Below are positions 52,166 through 60,260 of a DNA stretch of 64,000 nt, piece after piece. The notes beneath the pieces were generated by a model. It was not told where the DNA came from. It ran no database searches and saw only the letters and a list, made by a program, of their open reading frames with translations. Position 1 is the stretch's first letter. Every line of letters begins with the position of its first letter. The stretch lies in contig NZ_JBEMAR010000003.1 in assembly GCF_040274945.1 (NCBI RefSeq), positions 1 to 64,000 on the forward strand. Reading direction: 5' to 3'. The translations under genes and the position numbers were made by a program. The stretch is from Carnobacterium_B sp040274945. Lineage in GTDB: Bacteria; Bacillota; Bacilli; Lactobacillales; Carnobacteriaceae.

Positions 52166-52196
52166 ACTATACTACAGGTATTTGAAACCGTCAACA
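52166..52196 (-). promoter_or_regulatory. bglP promoter with cre-like site
   Basis: On the minus strand TTGACG (52189-52194), 17-base spacer, TATAGT (52166-52171). TGAAACCGTCAACA (52183-52196, plus strand) matches the CcpA operator with one mismatch and covers the -35 element. Confidence 0.75.
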
Positions 52197-52406
52197 TATA
52201 ATTTGAAATCAATTTTATTATTCCTTCAAGTAACTTATTTCCAATAAATTTTATTTAAAATTTGGTATACTAATCTACTCTATACACAGTAGACACCGGA
52301 AATATTAATATTCCTAAGTTGCCCTATAGGCAGATTACTTCATAAAAATCAAAATAAGTGGTAAAGTTCATTTTGTAACAAATACTTATTATTGGGGGCC
52401 TTTTTT

Positions 52407-53753
52407 TTGAAAATTATTGTCGTAGGAACATCACATGCTGGCTATGAAGCCATTCAAACATTATTGAAGGAGCAACCAGATGCTGAATTGCATTTGTATG
52501 AACGTGGAGATACCGCATCATTCTTATCTTGTGGAATTCAAAGTTACTTAGAAGGCATTGCTGAGTCTTTAGATAGTTTACATTATGCAACAGAGGATTC
52601 GTATATCGAACAACATGTAAATGTTCATATGAATAGTGACGTTGTTGGGATTAACCCCAAAGCTAAAACCATTACTGTTAAAACAACTGACGGAGAAACT
52701 GAAGAAAGCTATGATAAATTGATTCTTTCTCCTGGTGCAGCGCCTGTAAAAATTCCAATTCCTGGTGCTGACTTAGATAATATCTTCTATGTACGTGGCC
52801 GTAATTGGGCTGAAAAAGTTAAAACACGTATGGGTCAATCGAAAAAAGCGGTTGTTGTCGGTGGAGGTTACATCGGTATTGAAGTAGCTGAAGCATTTGC
52901 TAAAGTAGGTATTAAGACAACGGTTATTGATTCTTTAGACCGCGTATTGAATACGTACCTAGATAAAGAATTTGTTGATGTATTGAACGAAAATATGGAT
53001 CAAAATGGATTGACTGTTCGCACAAGCGAAATGGTTAAAGAAGTTGTTGGCGAAAACGGAACCGTTAAAAAAGTTGTAACGGATAAAGGGGAATACGAAG
53101 CAGACACGGTAATTATGGCTGTTGGTGTTCGTCCAAATACGAAATGGCTTCAAGGAATCGTTGAATTAAACCCTGACGGAACTGTTGTTATTGACGACTA
53201 CCTAGAAACCTCTGAAAAAGATATTTTTGCAATGGGAGATGCTACAAAAATTCCCTTTGCGCCAAATCATGGTTCAAAACTAATTGCTTTAGCATCTAAT
53301 GCTCGTCGTCAAGGAGTGATTGCAGCTAAAAACATTTTAGAGAAAAAAGTTAAAATGCCTGAAGTATCTGGGACATCTGGTTTAACATTATTCGACTACA
53401 AATTAGCTTCTACAGGTGTGAAAGACATCGATCAAGACTCCATTGACGCTGAAGTAGCTAGCACATTCGTAGTAGAAAATATTCGTCCGACTTTTATTGA
53501 TGACGAAAAAGTCATGATGAAAATTCACTTTGAAAAAGACAGTCACCGCATTGTGGGTGCTCAATTGATGTCAACTTATGACGTTACAGCTTCTATCAAT
53601 GTACTATCGGTAGCTATCTCTTCAGGTTGGACTTTAGAAAAATTAGCCTTTGCTGATTTCTTCTTCCAACCAGGATTCAACCGTCCATGGAACTACCTAA
53701 ATGTTCTTGCTCAAAAAGCTTTAGATGATAACTTTGATAGTGAAAAATTATAG
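52407..53753 (+). CDS. nox: water-forming NADH oxidase
   Basis: 448 residues, pyridine-nucleotide-disulfide family. FAD loop VVGTSHAGYEAIQ, redox Cys42 in SFLSCGIQSYLEG (the cysteine sulfenic acid of NADH oxidase), NADH loop VVGGGYIGIEVAEAFA and FAMGDA. Reduces O2 to water with NADH. TTG start at 52407 behind GGGGG; an in-frame TTG at 52392 would place the ribosome binding site inside the gene. Monocistronic, terminator 53813-53859. Confidence 0.92.
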   Translation: MKIIVVGTSHAGYEAIQTLLKEQPDAELHLYERGDTASFLSCGIQSYLEGIAESLDSLHYATEDSYIEQHVNVHMNSDVVGINPKAKTITVKTTDGETEESYDKLILSPGAAPVKIPIPGADLDNIFYVRGRNWAEKVKTRMGQSKKAVVVGGGYIGIEVAEAFAKVGIKTTVIDSLDRVLNTYLDKEFVDVLNENMDQNGLTVRTSEMVKEVVGENGTVKKVVTDKGEYEADTVIMAVGVRPNTKWLQGIVELNPDGTVVIDDYLETSEKDIFAMGDATKIPFAPNHGSKLIALASNARRQGVIAAKNILEKKVKMPEVSGTSGLTLFDYKLASTGVKDIDQDSIDAEVASTFVVENIRPTFIDDEKVMMKIHFEKDSHRIVGAQLMSTYDVTASINVLSVAISSGWTLEKLAFADFFFQPGFNRPWNYLNVLAQKALDDNFDSEKL

Positions 53754-53812
53754 TACTTTTTCATACAAACGATAAATAAAAAAGTTGCTAAATTTAAAAA
53801 ACTAATACAATA

Positions 53813-53859
53813 AAAAACAGCTTCACAGTAGGGAAAATTCCTATTGTGAAGCTGTTTTT
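53813..53859. terminator. terminator after nox
   Basis: Arms AAAACAGCTTCACA and TGTGAAGCTGTTTT around a short internal stem, with A and T runs outside. Confidence 0.88.
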
Positions 53860-53941
53860 GTGCTTCTAAAGCTGAAGTTTTATACACGCTTTTCAGCTAG
53901 ATGATGTCTCAGCTTCTTCGTACAGTTTTAAATTTTATCTA

Positions 53942-54487
53942 TTATTTAGAGTTTTTGTCGATGAATGCTACGAATGCATCTGCAACAGTTTGTAAGAATT
54001 CAATTGATCCTGGAACTACTTGTCCGTCTTCACCAATTGTTTTAGATGCATCAATATAAAGTTCTGGTTGAGCCATAACTGGGCTGTCACCGAATACTAG
54101 TGATTGACGAATTTGGTGGTTAGCTAATGCACCAGAAATACCTGCTGGAGATACTGAACCAACGAGAACTGGTTTTCCTGGCCATACACTTTCTCCCCAT
54201 GGACGAGAACCAACATCAATAGCATTTTTCAATGAAGCTGGCATACCACGGTTGTATTCTGGAGTTATGAATACATATGCGTCTTGTTCTTTCATTTCTT
54301 TACGGAAACGAGTGTAACTTTCTGGAGCATTTTCTTCTAAATCTTCATTGTAAACTGGTAAGTCGCCAATTTCAATAAATGTTACAGTATCATCAGCTGG
54401 GAATAACTCAGCTAATTTTTTTGCTACAATTTTATTTAAAGAATCTTTACGTAAACTTCCTACTAAAATCCCAATATTTTTTGACAT
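53942..54487 (-). CDS. NADPH-dependent FMN reductase (quinone reductase type)
   Basis: 181 residues. GILVGSLRKDSLNKIVAKKL is the FMN loop and FITPEYNRGMPASLKNAIDV the conserved second motif (same arrangement as the protein at 781-1338). GGAGG upstream of the ATG. Upstream, a TTTTTAC/GTAAAAA palindrome overlaps the -35 element (54554-54569), so it is probably part of the HxlR-type regulon next door. Likely reduces quinones or azo compounds. Confidence 0.9.
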   Translation of the reverse strand: MSKNIGILVGSLRKDSLNKIVAKKLAELFPADDTVTFIEIGDLPVYNEDLEENAPESYTRFRKEMKEQDAYVFITPEYNRGMPASLKNAIDVGSRPWGESVWPGKPVLVGSVSPAGISGALANHQIRQSLVFGDSPVMAQPELYIDASKTIGEDGQVVPGSIEFLQTVADAFVAFIDKNSK

Positions 54488-54533
54488 GAATAATTACCTC
54501 CAAATGATTTATTTTATTTTTCCTTATAAATAC

Positions 54534-54569
54534 ATCCTACACCCTACACTTACTTTTTACAAGTAAAAA
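54534..54569 (-). promoter_or_regulatory. promoter of the FMN reductase gene with HxlR-like palindrome
   Basis: On the minus strand TTGTAA (54557-54562), 17-base spacer, TAGGAT (54534-54539). TTTTTAC-AA-GTAAAAA (54554-54569) is a perfect 7-bp inverted repeat over the -35 element. Confidence 0.55.
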
Positions 54570-54612
54570 ACTAAAATACTTTTACTTCTATATGAATTTC
54601 ACATTTTTTACC

Positions 54613-55005
54613 TTATAGTCCCGGAATCGGCTCTACTAATAATGCCTGATGATAAGCATCGTAATAAGTGACTTGCTTCGTTACTAAATCACTTGTCCAA
54701 ACTGGCACGCCAGCTGCTCCAGCTAGTTCACAAAATTTTTCAAAATCAAACTCTCCTGATTGTGCTCTTTTAATAGCCGATTTGATAGCTTTAGAGTCAC
54801 TTTGATCAGAAACTACTTTTGGGACCCCATTCAATTTTAAGTCGACAGAATTATCCTCATCAAAATATCGATACGTCCCTTCAGTAACCAAATAATCGTA
54901 TCGCTTCACACCTAATTTCTGTAGTTCGTGCATTAACTGAGCGAATTCGCCAGCATTCTTTTCTGCATTTATTACTTTTTCAATCTCTTGGTAATTTAGA
55001 CTCAT
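54613..55005 (-). CDS. DUF1398 family protein
   Basis: 130 residues of the DUF1398 family (YbcV-like): SVDLKLNGVPKVV, FDFEKFCELAGAAGVPVWTSDL and MTYYD-like VTYYDAYHQALLVEPIP are the conserved stretches. No function established. AAAGGAG upstream. Follows the HxlR regulator gene by 33 bases in the same direction, so it is probably in that transcript. Confidence 0.85.
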   Translation of the reverse strand: MSLNYQEIEKVINAEKNAGEFAQLMHELQKLGVKRYDYLVTEGTYRYFDEDNSVDLKLNGVPKVVSDQSDSKAIKSAIKRAQSGEFDFEKFCELAGAAGVPVWTSDLVTKQVTYYDAYHQALLVEPIPGL

Positions 55006-55038
55006 TTAAATTAGCTCCTTTTTATATTCGTTAGTATG

Positions 55039-55386
55039 TTAATCTTCATTTGTTTCTTTCAACTTAAGTTTAACCTTTGCTTGATAATCTGTGCCCCAGT
55101 CTTTCATTGCATCTAAAATGGGCTTTAAACTATCTCCTAATTCTGTCAATGTATATTCAACGCGTGGCGGGACTTCTGCAAAAATTTCGCGGTCAACTAA
55201 CCCATCTTCTTCCATAGAACGCAAATGTGACGTCAATACTTTTGGTGAAACAGTACCAATCGATTTTCTTAATTCTCCAAACCGTTTAGTCCCATCTAGT
55301 AGTTCTCTTAATATCAACACTTTCCAACGATCGTTTATCACCAAAAGTGTCGTCTCTACTGGGCAAGCCGATAATTTATCTCGCAT
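55039..55386 (-). CDS. HxlR (DUF24)-family redox regulator
   Basis: 115 residues, HxlR winged helix (VINDRWKVLILRELLDGTKR, SPKVLTSHLRSMEEDGLVDR). Cys8 in ACPVETT sits at the position of the sensor Cys in YodB, CatR and HypR, so it likely senses quinones or diamide-type oxidants. Divergent from the NmrA-type gene and next to an FMN reductase gene, a classical arrangement. GAGG upstream of the ATG. Candidate operators at 55422-55434, 54554-54569 and 1483-1499. Confidence 0.9.
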   Translation of the reverse strand: MRDKLSACPVETTLLVINDRWKVLILRELLDGTKRFGELRKSIGTVSPKVLTSHLRSMEEDGLVDREIFAEVPPRVEYTLTELGDSLKPILDAMKDWGTDYQAKVKLKLKETNED

Positions 55387-55421
55387 TAAAAACCTCGTCC
55401 TCTCGCAATAGTTACTTTTTT

Positions 55422-55477
55422 GTTACTAAGTAACTTAAAAGTACTAACTTTACATTAGTTACTTAGACTCCTATCAT
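55422..55477. promoter_or_regulatory. HxlR operator region and promoter of the divergent reductase
   Basis: GTTACTAAGTAAC (55422-55434) is a palindrome in the intergenic region. For the plus strand TTTACA (55449-55454), 17-base spacer, TATCAT (55472-55477). TAACTTTACATTAGTTA forms a further inverted repeat around the -35 element. Confidence 0.6.
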
Positions 55478-55544
55478 AGTGTTAGAACTTGAAAAAAACA
55501 AGCTTTTATAAACCAAATCTCACGAATAGAAAGGTTGATATAAG

Positions 55545-56405
55545 ATGAACTATTTGTTAACAGGAGCAACTGGAGAATTAGGAACTTATGCCTTACATTA
55601 CTTGAAAGAACAAATTGATTTAACTGATATTGTGGCTCTGGCAAGAACTGAAGAAAAAGCTGCTAAACTTCGTGAACAAGGGATTGAAGTACGGATTGCT
55701 GACTTTAGTGACTATACTAGTTTAGTTAAAGCTTTCAACGGTGTCGATCGCATGCTCTTTGTTTCCTCACAACCAGGTGGAGTGGTTTCACGCGATGAAC
55801 AACACAAAAATGTCGTCAATGCTGCTATAGAAACCGGTGTCTCATTTATCGCTTATACCAGTTTTCCTAAAGGCGCTACCTCAAACAGCCCATTAGCCCA
55901 AGATCATATCCTCACTGAAAAATTAATTTCTGAATCTCACATTTCTCACACTTTTTTACGCAACAATTGGTATTTGGAAAATGAAGCAGACACGCTCAAT
56001 GCAGCAGTAGCAGGCCATGCATTTACGTACTCTGCTGAAAACGGAAAAACGGGTTGGGCATTAAAACGTGAATTTGCTGAGGCTGCTATCAATGTGTTAA
56101 CGGAAAAAGCAGCTGCACCAGAAATACTTGAATTATCAGGTACTCCAATTACTTATGCAGAACTAGCTGAAGCTCTTAAAACTGCTAGTGGTAAAGAATT
56201 TGAAGTTGTTGCAATGAATGATGAAGATTATCAAGCTGCATTAATCAGCAACGGTGTTCCTGAGGCAGCAGTGAGTTTCATTTTAATGATTCAAAATGAT
56301 ATTCGTAACGGTGAATTAAATGTAACATCGGAGGATTTTGAAAAAGCATTAGGCAAATCCTTAACTCCACTTGTTGATGCTTTAAAAGAATTTTTGAAAA
56401 AATAA
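55545..56405 (+). CDS. NmrA-like NAD(P)-binding protein (QorB/quinone reductase type)
   Basis: 286 residues, Rossmann fold: NYLLTGATGELGTYALHYL is the nucleotide loop, FVSSQPGG and YTSFPKGA the SDR-like core, and NNWYLENEADTLNAAVAG the NmrA-family segment. E. coli QorB-type quinone oxidoreductases belong here. Divergent from an HxlR repressor with a Cys sensor, so quinone-induced. AAAGG upstream. Terminator at 56438-56490. Confidence 0.88.
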   Translation: MNYLLTGATGELGTYALHYLKEQIDLTDIVALARTEEKAAKLREQGIEVRIADFSDYTSLVKAFNGVDRMLFVSSQPGGVVSRDEQHKNVVNAAIETGVSFIAYTSFPKGATSNSPLAQDHILTEKLISESHISHTFLRNNWYLENEADTLNAAVAGHAFTYSAENGKTGWALKREFAEAAINVLTEKAAAPEILELSGTPITYAELAEALKTASGKEFEVVAMNDEDYQAALISNGVPEAAVSFILMIQNDIRNGELNVTSEDFEKALGKSLTPLVDALKEFLKK

Positions 56406-56437
56406 CTATAAGTAGAATTTAATCGTTTGTTATAAAG

Positions 56438-56490
56438 AAATATGCCCTAAAAGTTAGATTTAGTACTCTAACTTTTAGGGCATATTTCAT
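56438..56490. terminator. bidirectional terminator
   Basis: Arms GAAATATGCCCTAAAAGTTA and its complement around a short loop. Between the NmrA-like gene and the convergent tyrA gene. Confidence 0.88.
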
Positions 56491-56558
56491 TTTAGGGCAA
56501 CTTTTTCTTTTACTATTTATTTCTTAAGCTAACTATATATCTTCTGCAACGGATTCAC

Positions 56559-57395
56559 TCAATACCATTCTCTTCGTTTATTGGCGGCTCGACTAAAGAT
56601 TGTTTTCAGCTCTTTATCATCATTCTCTTCTAGCGTGTACTTCAAAGCATCCAATTCAATTTCGAAGTGTTCAATCGATTTCAACAAGGCTGTTCGGTTA
56701 TTTAAAAATAATTCACTCCATAAATCAGCATTTATATCAGCGATCCTTGTGAGCTCTTGAAAACTATTTCCAGCAAACATCAGTGTTTCTTCTGAAGCTT
56801 GTGTACTATTTACGACCGCTACAGATAAAACATGTATCAATTGACTGACATATGCGATTTGTTCATCATGTTTTTCGGGAGAAACCCGTGTTACTTGATC
56901 AAATCCTACTTCTTTATAGAGCTTTTCAATGAGTTTTAGAGAAGCTTCTTTATTTGTAGGAATCGTAGTGATTAAAGCATTGGCTCCTATAAAACGCGTA
57001 TGATCCGCACCAATGATTCCCTTTTTCTCACTGCCGCGCATGGGATGGGCAAAAACAAAATCGACTGTTGAAGGAAGTACTTTAGAAACTTTTTCTATAA
57101 TGGCTGTTTTAACACCTGTCACATCGGTTAAAATGGCTCCATCTTTCAAGACATTTCTATATTGTTCGACAAATGGCGCAATTTGATTTGGATAAAGAGA
57201 AATCATAATGACATCCATATCCTGCAAAATGTCGTTAGCTTCTACAAATCCCTGTTTGATTATTCCTTGATTTACAGCTGTTTTCACTGTTGCTTCGTTG
57301 ACATCTACCCCATAGACATTTGTGTATCCGGCTGCTTGAAATCCTTTAGCAAAAGAGCCTCCAATGGCTCCTAACCCAACAATTGCAATATTCAT
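56559..57395 (-). CDS. tyrA: prephenate dehydrogenase
   Basis: 278 residues, TyrA type without a fused chorismate mutase or ACT domain. NAD loop IVGLGAIGGSFAKGFQAAGY, and FAHPMRGSEKKGIIGA carries the catalytic His. Converts prephenate to 4-hydroxyphenylpyruvate for tyrosine. GGTGGGG upstream, overlapping aroQ by four bases. Last gene of the aroE-aroK-aroQ-tyrA operon. Confidence 0.93.
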   Translation of the reverse strand: MNIAIVGLGAIGGSFAKGFQAAGYTNVYGVDVNEATVKTAVNQGIIKQGFVEANDILQDMDVIMISLYPNQIAPFVEQYRNVLKDGAILTDVTGVKTAIIEKVSKVLPSTVDFVFAHPMRGSEKKGIIGADHTRFIGANALITTIPTNKEASLKLIEKLYKEVGFDQVTRVSPEKHDEQIAYVSQLIHVLSVAVVNSTQASEETLMFAGNSFQELTRIADINADLWSELFLNNRTALLKSIEHFEIELDALKYTLEENDDKELKTIFSRAANKRREWY

Positions 57396-57841
57396 CTTTC
57401 CCCACCTTTATTCCTGACTTCTTTTAATGCTTGGATTGCCAATAAATAACCTGTTGCTCCAAAACCTGAAATTTGTCCAATACAAGCTGATGCTATAACA
57501 GACTCTTTACGAAAAGATTCACGGGCATGAATCGCACTTAAATGCACTTCAACAGTTGGTATCATTATTGACTTCACTGCATCGTGAATAGCATAACTGT
57601 AATGGGTATACGCTGCCGGATTGAGGACGATCCCATCTGCCTTATCCATATGGGCTTGTTGAATCCGGTCGATCAATTCCCCTTCAGAATTGCTTTGAAA
57701 AAAAGAACAGTCTACTTCTTGTGTTTCAGCATATTTTTGAATCTTACTTTCAATCTCTTCCAGCGTTTGTGTTCCATAAATTTCGGGTTCACGAGTCCCT
57801 AAGAAGTTTAAATTTGGGCCATTAATAATAACGATTTTCAT
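57392..57841 (-). CDS. aroQ: 3-dehydroquinate dehydratase type II
   Basis: 149 residues. NGPNLNFLGTREPEIYG carries the catalytic Arg and Tyr loop, and VEVHLSAIHARESFR the second signature. Normal length for the type II family when started at ATG 57841, which has AAAGGAGA upstream; the longer frame upstream lies inside aroK. Dehydrates 3-dehydroquinate to 3-dehydroshikimate. Confidence 0.94.
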   Translation of the reverse strand: MKIVIINGPNLNFLGTREPEIYGTQTLEEIESKIQKYAETQEVDCSFFQSNSEGELIDRIQQAHMDKADGIVLNPAAYTHYSYAIHDAVKSIMIPTVEVHLSAIHARESFRKESVIASACIGQISGFGATGYLLAIQALKEVRNKGGER

Positions 57842-57842
57842 A

Positions 57843-58364
57843 TTATCTTCTCCTTTTATGCGTAATGGTTTCTGGAAGATGGGTCTTAATGTCATTTAAT
57901 ACATCTTCCAAAGTAGATTGATTTTCCACTCGAAAATCAGCTGCTTTTTGATACAAACTAAACCGCTCTTCATGTAATTGGTATAGCTTATTCTTACCTT
58001 CTTTTAATAAAGGCCGATGTGCAATTTCGATATCTTTAATGATGTGTTCGATAGGACGATCGATGAACACAATCCACCCTGTTTTTCTTAGTGCCTGAAT
58101 ATTTTCGGGATTCAAAACTACTCCGCCACCACACGAAATAACTGTGTGTTTTTCAGTTGCTGCTATTTTTTTACAGGCTTTTGTTTCAATCGCTCTAAAA
58201 TGAGCTTCGCTTACTTCAAATAGTTCCGGAATTGACTGTTTTGTTGTATGTTCAATAAAAAGATCGATATCTTTAAACGGCATGCCTAGTTGTTGACTAA
58301 GTTTTTCTCCAATAGTACTTTTCCCGCTACCTGTCATACCAATCAACACAATATTCGTCTTCAT
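57843..58364 (-). CDS. aroK: shikimate kinase
   Basis: 173 residues. P-loop GMTGSGKSTIG (residues about 8-18), IDLFIE, Gly-rich CGGGVV and RPLL lid. Start ATG overlaps the aroE stop (ATGA). Phosphorylates shikimate; third step supplied by this operon. Confidence 0.94.
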   Translation of the reverse strand: MKTNIVLIGMTGSGKSTIGEKLSQQLGMPFKDIDLFIEHTTKQSIPELFEVSEAHFRAIETKACKKIAATEKHTVISCGGGVVLNPENIQALRKTGWIVFIDRPIEHIIKDIEIAHRPLLKEGKNKLYQLHEERFSLYQKAADFRVENQSTLEDVLNDIKTHLPETITHKRRR

Positions 58365-59176
58365 AAATTTTCACCATTTTTTGTTTTCCATTCAGAAATC
58401 AACTCTTCCGTAACTTGTTCACCAATTGAACACTTTTCCCAGATTTCTATTGCTCGAACAGCTTGACCCACTAACATATCTAAACCATTAGCCGTTTGCT
58501 TGTTGTTTTCACGTCCCAATCTTAAAAAAGTAGTTTCACTAGGGTTATAAACCAGGTCAATCAAATAATCAAATTGCTGAATAGTCTTCTCACTTAATGG
58601 AGACTGATTGATATTAGGGTACATGCCAACAGGCGAAGTATTAATTAAAAAATCTCCCATTAAAGATTGGGCTTCCTCATAATTGGTATACCTTTTATTT
58701 TCGGTATTTTTAAACCGTTCTGGCCTCCGTGACACAATATAGATCATCTTAATCCCGTAATCCATTAAATACGCTTCAACTGTTTTCGAGGCGCCTCCTG
58801 AGCCTAAAATAACTGCTATTTTCCCGTTTACCTCCCATTGTCTACGGCTTAAAATCAAGCCAAAGCCAGCGTAATCTGTATTGTGCCCAATTAACTTTCC
58901 ATTTGCATTTTCAATCGTATTCACTGCTCCCATTTTTTTGGCTAACGGACCGACTTCGTCTAGATAAGGGATAACAGCTTCTTTATAAGGAATTGTGATG
59001 TTTACCCCATTGATGGATAACGTTCGAATACCATCCATCGCTTGTTTTAATTGTGCTGGTGGAAACGCAAAGAGCTTGTAAGCAGCGTCTAGTCCTACTT
59101 TTTGATAAATTAACTTATGGAGGCTTGGAGAATGGCTATGTATAAGCGATTCTCCTAATAATCCGTAAAAGTTCAT
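58361..59176 (-). CDS. aroE: shikimate dehydrogenase
   Basis: 271 residues. Shikimate-binding SHSPSLHKLIY and GVNITIPYKEAV (with catalytic Lys), and NADP loop LGSGGASKTVEAYL. Reduces 3-dehydroshikimate. First gene of the minus-strand aromatic operon; AGAGG upstream. Its promoter (59212-59240) is about 40 bases upstream. Confidence 0.94.
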   Translation of the reverse strand: MNFYGLLGESLIHSHSPSLHKLIYQKVGLDAAYKLFAFPPAQLKQAMDGIRTLSINGVNITIPYKEAVIPYLDEVGPLAKKMGAVNTIENANGKLIGHNTDYAGFGLILSRRQWEVNGKIAVILGSGGASKTVEAYLMDYGIKMIYIVSRRPERFKNTENKRYTNYEEAQSLMGDFLINTSPVGMYPNINQSPLSEKTIQQFDYLIDLVYNPSETTFLRLGRENNKQTANGLDMLVGQAVRAIEIWEKCSIGEQVTEELISEWKTKNGENL

Positions 59177-59211
59177 AAGGCACCTCTTCCCATCCTTTGA
59201 TAATGTGTTGA

Positions 59212-59240
59212 AGTATAGACAAAAGAAACCTAAAGTTCAA
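59212..59240 (-). promoter_or_regulatory. promoter of the aroE operon
   Basis: On the minus strand TTGAAC (59235-59240), 17-base spacer, TATACT (59212-59217). Confidence 0.65.
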
Positions 59241-59345
59241 TAAAAAAATTAACGAACAATTATTTCAATTGGATCTAAATCGTTTGGTACCAGTTGTTCA
59301 GACTACTTTTATTATTATTTTCAGAAATTAGTTTTTAGTTTTTTG

Positions 59346-59374
59346 TTGACAACGAATTTTTTAATTGCTAGTAT
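59346..59374 (+). promoter_or_regulatory. promoter of the aroFBAC operon
   Basis: TTGACA (59346-59351), 17-base spacer, TAGTAT (59369-59374). The transcript begins about 45 bases before the leader peptide. Confidence 0.75.
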
Positions 59375-59426
59375 TGGACTCACAGTTGGGAAACAGCTGA
59401 TAATGATCAATTGAGGAGAGACCACC

Positions 59427-59528
59427 ATGAACTTACAAGCACAACTTAAAACTGCAATGGACTCACAATTGAATAATTATTATTTTAGCTTCTTTATGAG
59501 AAAATCTATAGAGGCTAAAGTTTTTTAA
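59427..59528 (+). CDS. aromatic leader peptide (33 aa)
   Basis: ATG with GAGGAGAG upstream; peptide reads MNLQAQLKTAMDSQLNNYYF then SFFMRKSIEAKVF, with codons for Tyr-Tyr-Phe-Ser-Phe-Phe in a row. This is the signature of a tyrosine/phenylalanine-responsive attenuation leader. AAAATCTATAG within its last third (59501-59511) is an exact complement of CTATAGATTTT downstream (59548-59558). Confidence 0.75.
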   Translation: MNLQAQLKTAMDSQLNNYYFSFFMRKSIEAKVF

Positions 59529-59540
59529 GCTGCTAACAAC

Positions 59541-59672
59541 AGTTGCCCTATAGATTTTGAAAGAAATCGAAGGGGCAACGAACTAATCTGATTTTATTTA
59601 TACTATTAGTGAACTTACCTAACGCTACATTCGATAATCTTTCAATAGACTATCGGGTGTGGCGTTTTTTCG
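59541..59672 (+). terminator. attenuator: competing hairpin and intrinsic terminator
   Basis: The first hairpin (59541-59580) has arms GTTGCCC and GGGCAAC and shares CTATAGATTTT with the leader-peptide segment, so the two pairings exclude each other. The terminator (59621-59672) has 20-base arms with four mismatches and ends in a T-run. Exact antiterminator pairing is not resolved. Confidence 0.7.
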
Positions 59673-59702
59673 TTTTTCAATAATTTTAGTGGAGGAAAAT
59701 AG

Positions 59703-60239
59703 ATGATCATTCATACGTTAGGACCAAGCAGCACAGATAGTTATACAGTCGCAGAATCTTTACTCCATTCAGAAGACGATGGTATCGTAGGCTATCCATC
59801 TTTTGACAGCTTATTACACAATATTCATCAGTTAACCGAACAATATGTATTGTTCCCTGTAGCTTTTAAAAGCGCCCGAAAAGATTACGGGTGGAAAGAA
59901 TTTAATTATGATTACTGGGATAAAGTTGAATTAGTAGATGTCTTCCAACAAAAAACCAAGCCCATGGTTCTCATTAAAAATAGCTTTTATGCAGAAAACC
60001 GAGCGATGATTCATCCAGCCACCACTATTTTTTTGAAAAAATATTTAATCAAAAAAAACGAAGATACAGTAATTGAATTTTCAGACAGTAAATTCAAAGC
60101 TTGGTCAGCCTTTTGTAAAAAGAATCTGAAATATACGATTATTAGTGAGGATGTGTTTGAAAAAGAAAAAAAGGTAGGGTACACGATCGAAGAACGTTAT
60201 GAGCCAGTAATGGTGTGGTGTTTGTACAAAATAAACTAA
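59703..60239 (+). CDS. BacA/prephenate dehydratase-fold protein
   Basis: 178 residues, no ACT domain. TLGPSSTDSYTVAESLL matches the opening of prephenate dehydratases and of BacA prephenate decarboxylase (LGPEGTSSE); then a SFDSLLHNI segment, VLFPVAFKS where dehydratases have PIENS, HPATTIFLKKYL, and a C-terminal EPVMVWCLYKIN. The TRF catalytic motif of dehydratases is absent, as in BacA. It could decarboxylate or dehydrate prephenate, or act as a sensor. GTGGAGG upstream. Heads the aro operon, directly after the attenuator. Confidence 0.6.
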   Translation: MIIHTLGPSSTDSYTVAESLLHSEDDGIVGYPSFDSLLHNIHQLTEQYVLFPVAFKSARKDYGWKEFNYDYWDKVELVDVFQQKTKPMVLIKNSFYAENRAMIHPATTIFLKKYLIKKNEDTVIEFSDSKFKAWSAFCKKNLKYTIISEDVFEKEKKVGYTIEERYEPVMVWCLYKIN

Positions 60240-60260
60240 ACAATACAGAGGAGAATGACT

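Noticed and set aside
59402..59672. T-box riboswitch in front of the aro operon
   Set aside because: No AGGGTGGNACCGCG sequence; the leader peptide with clustered Tyr/Phe codons explains the attenuator better.
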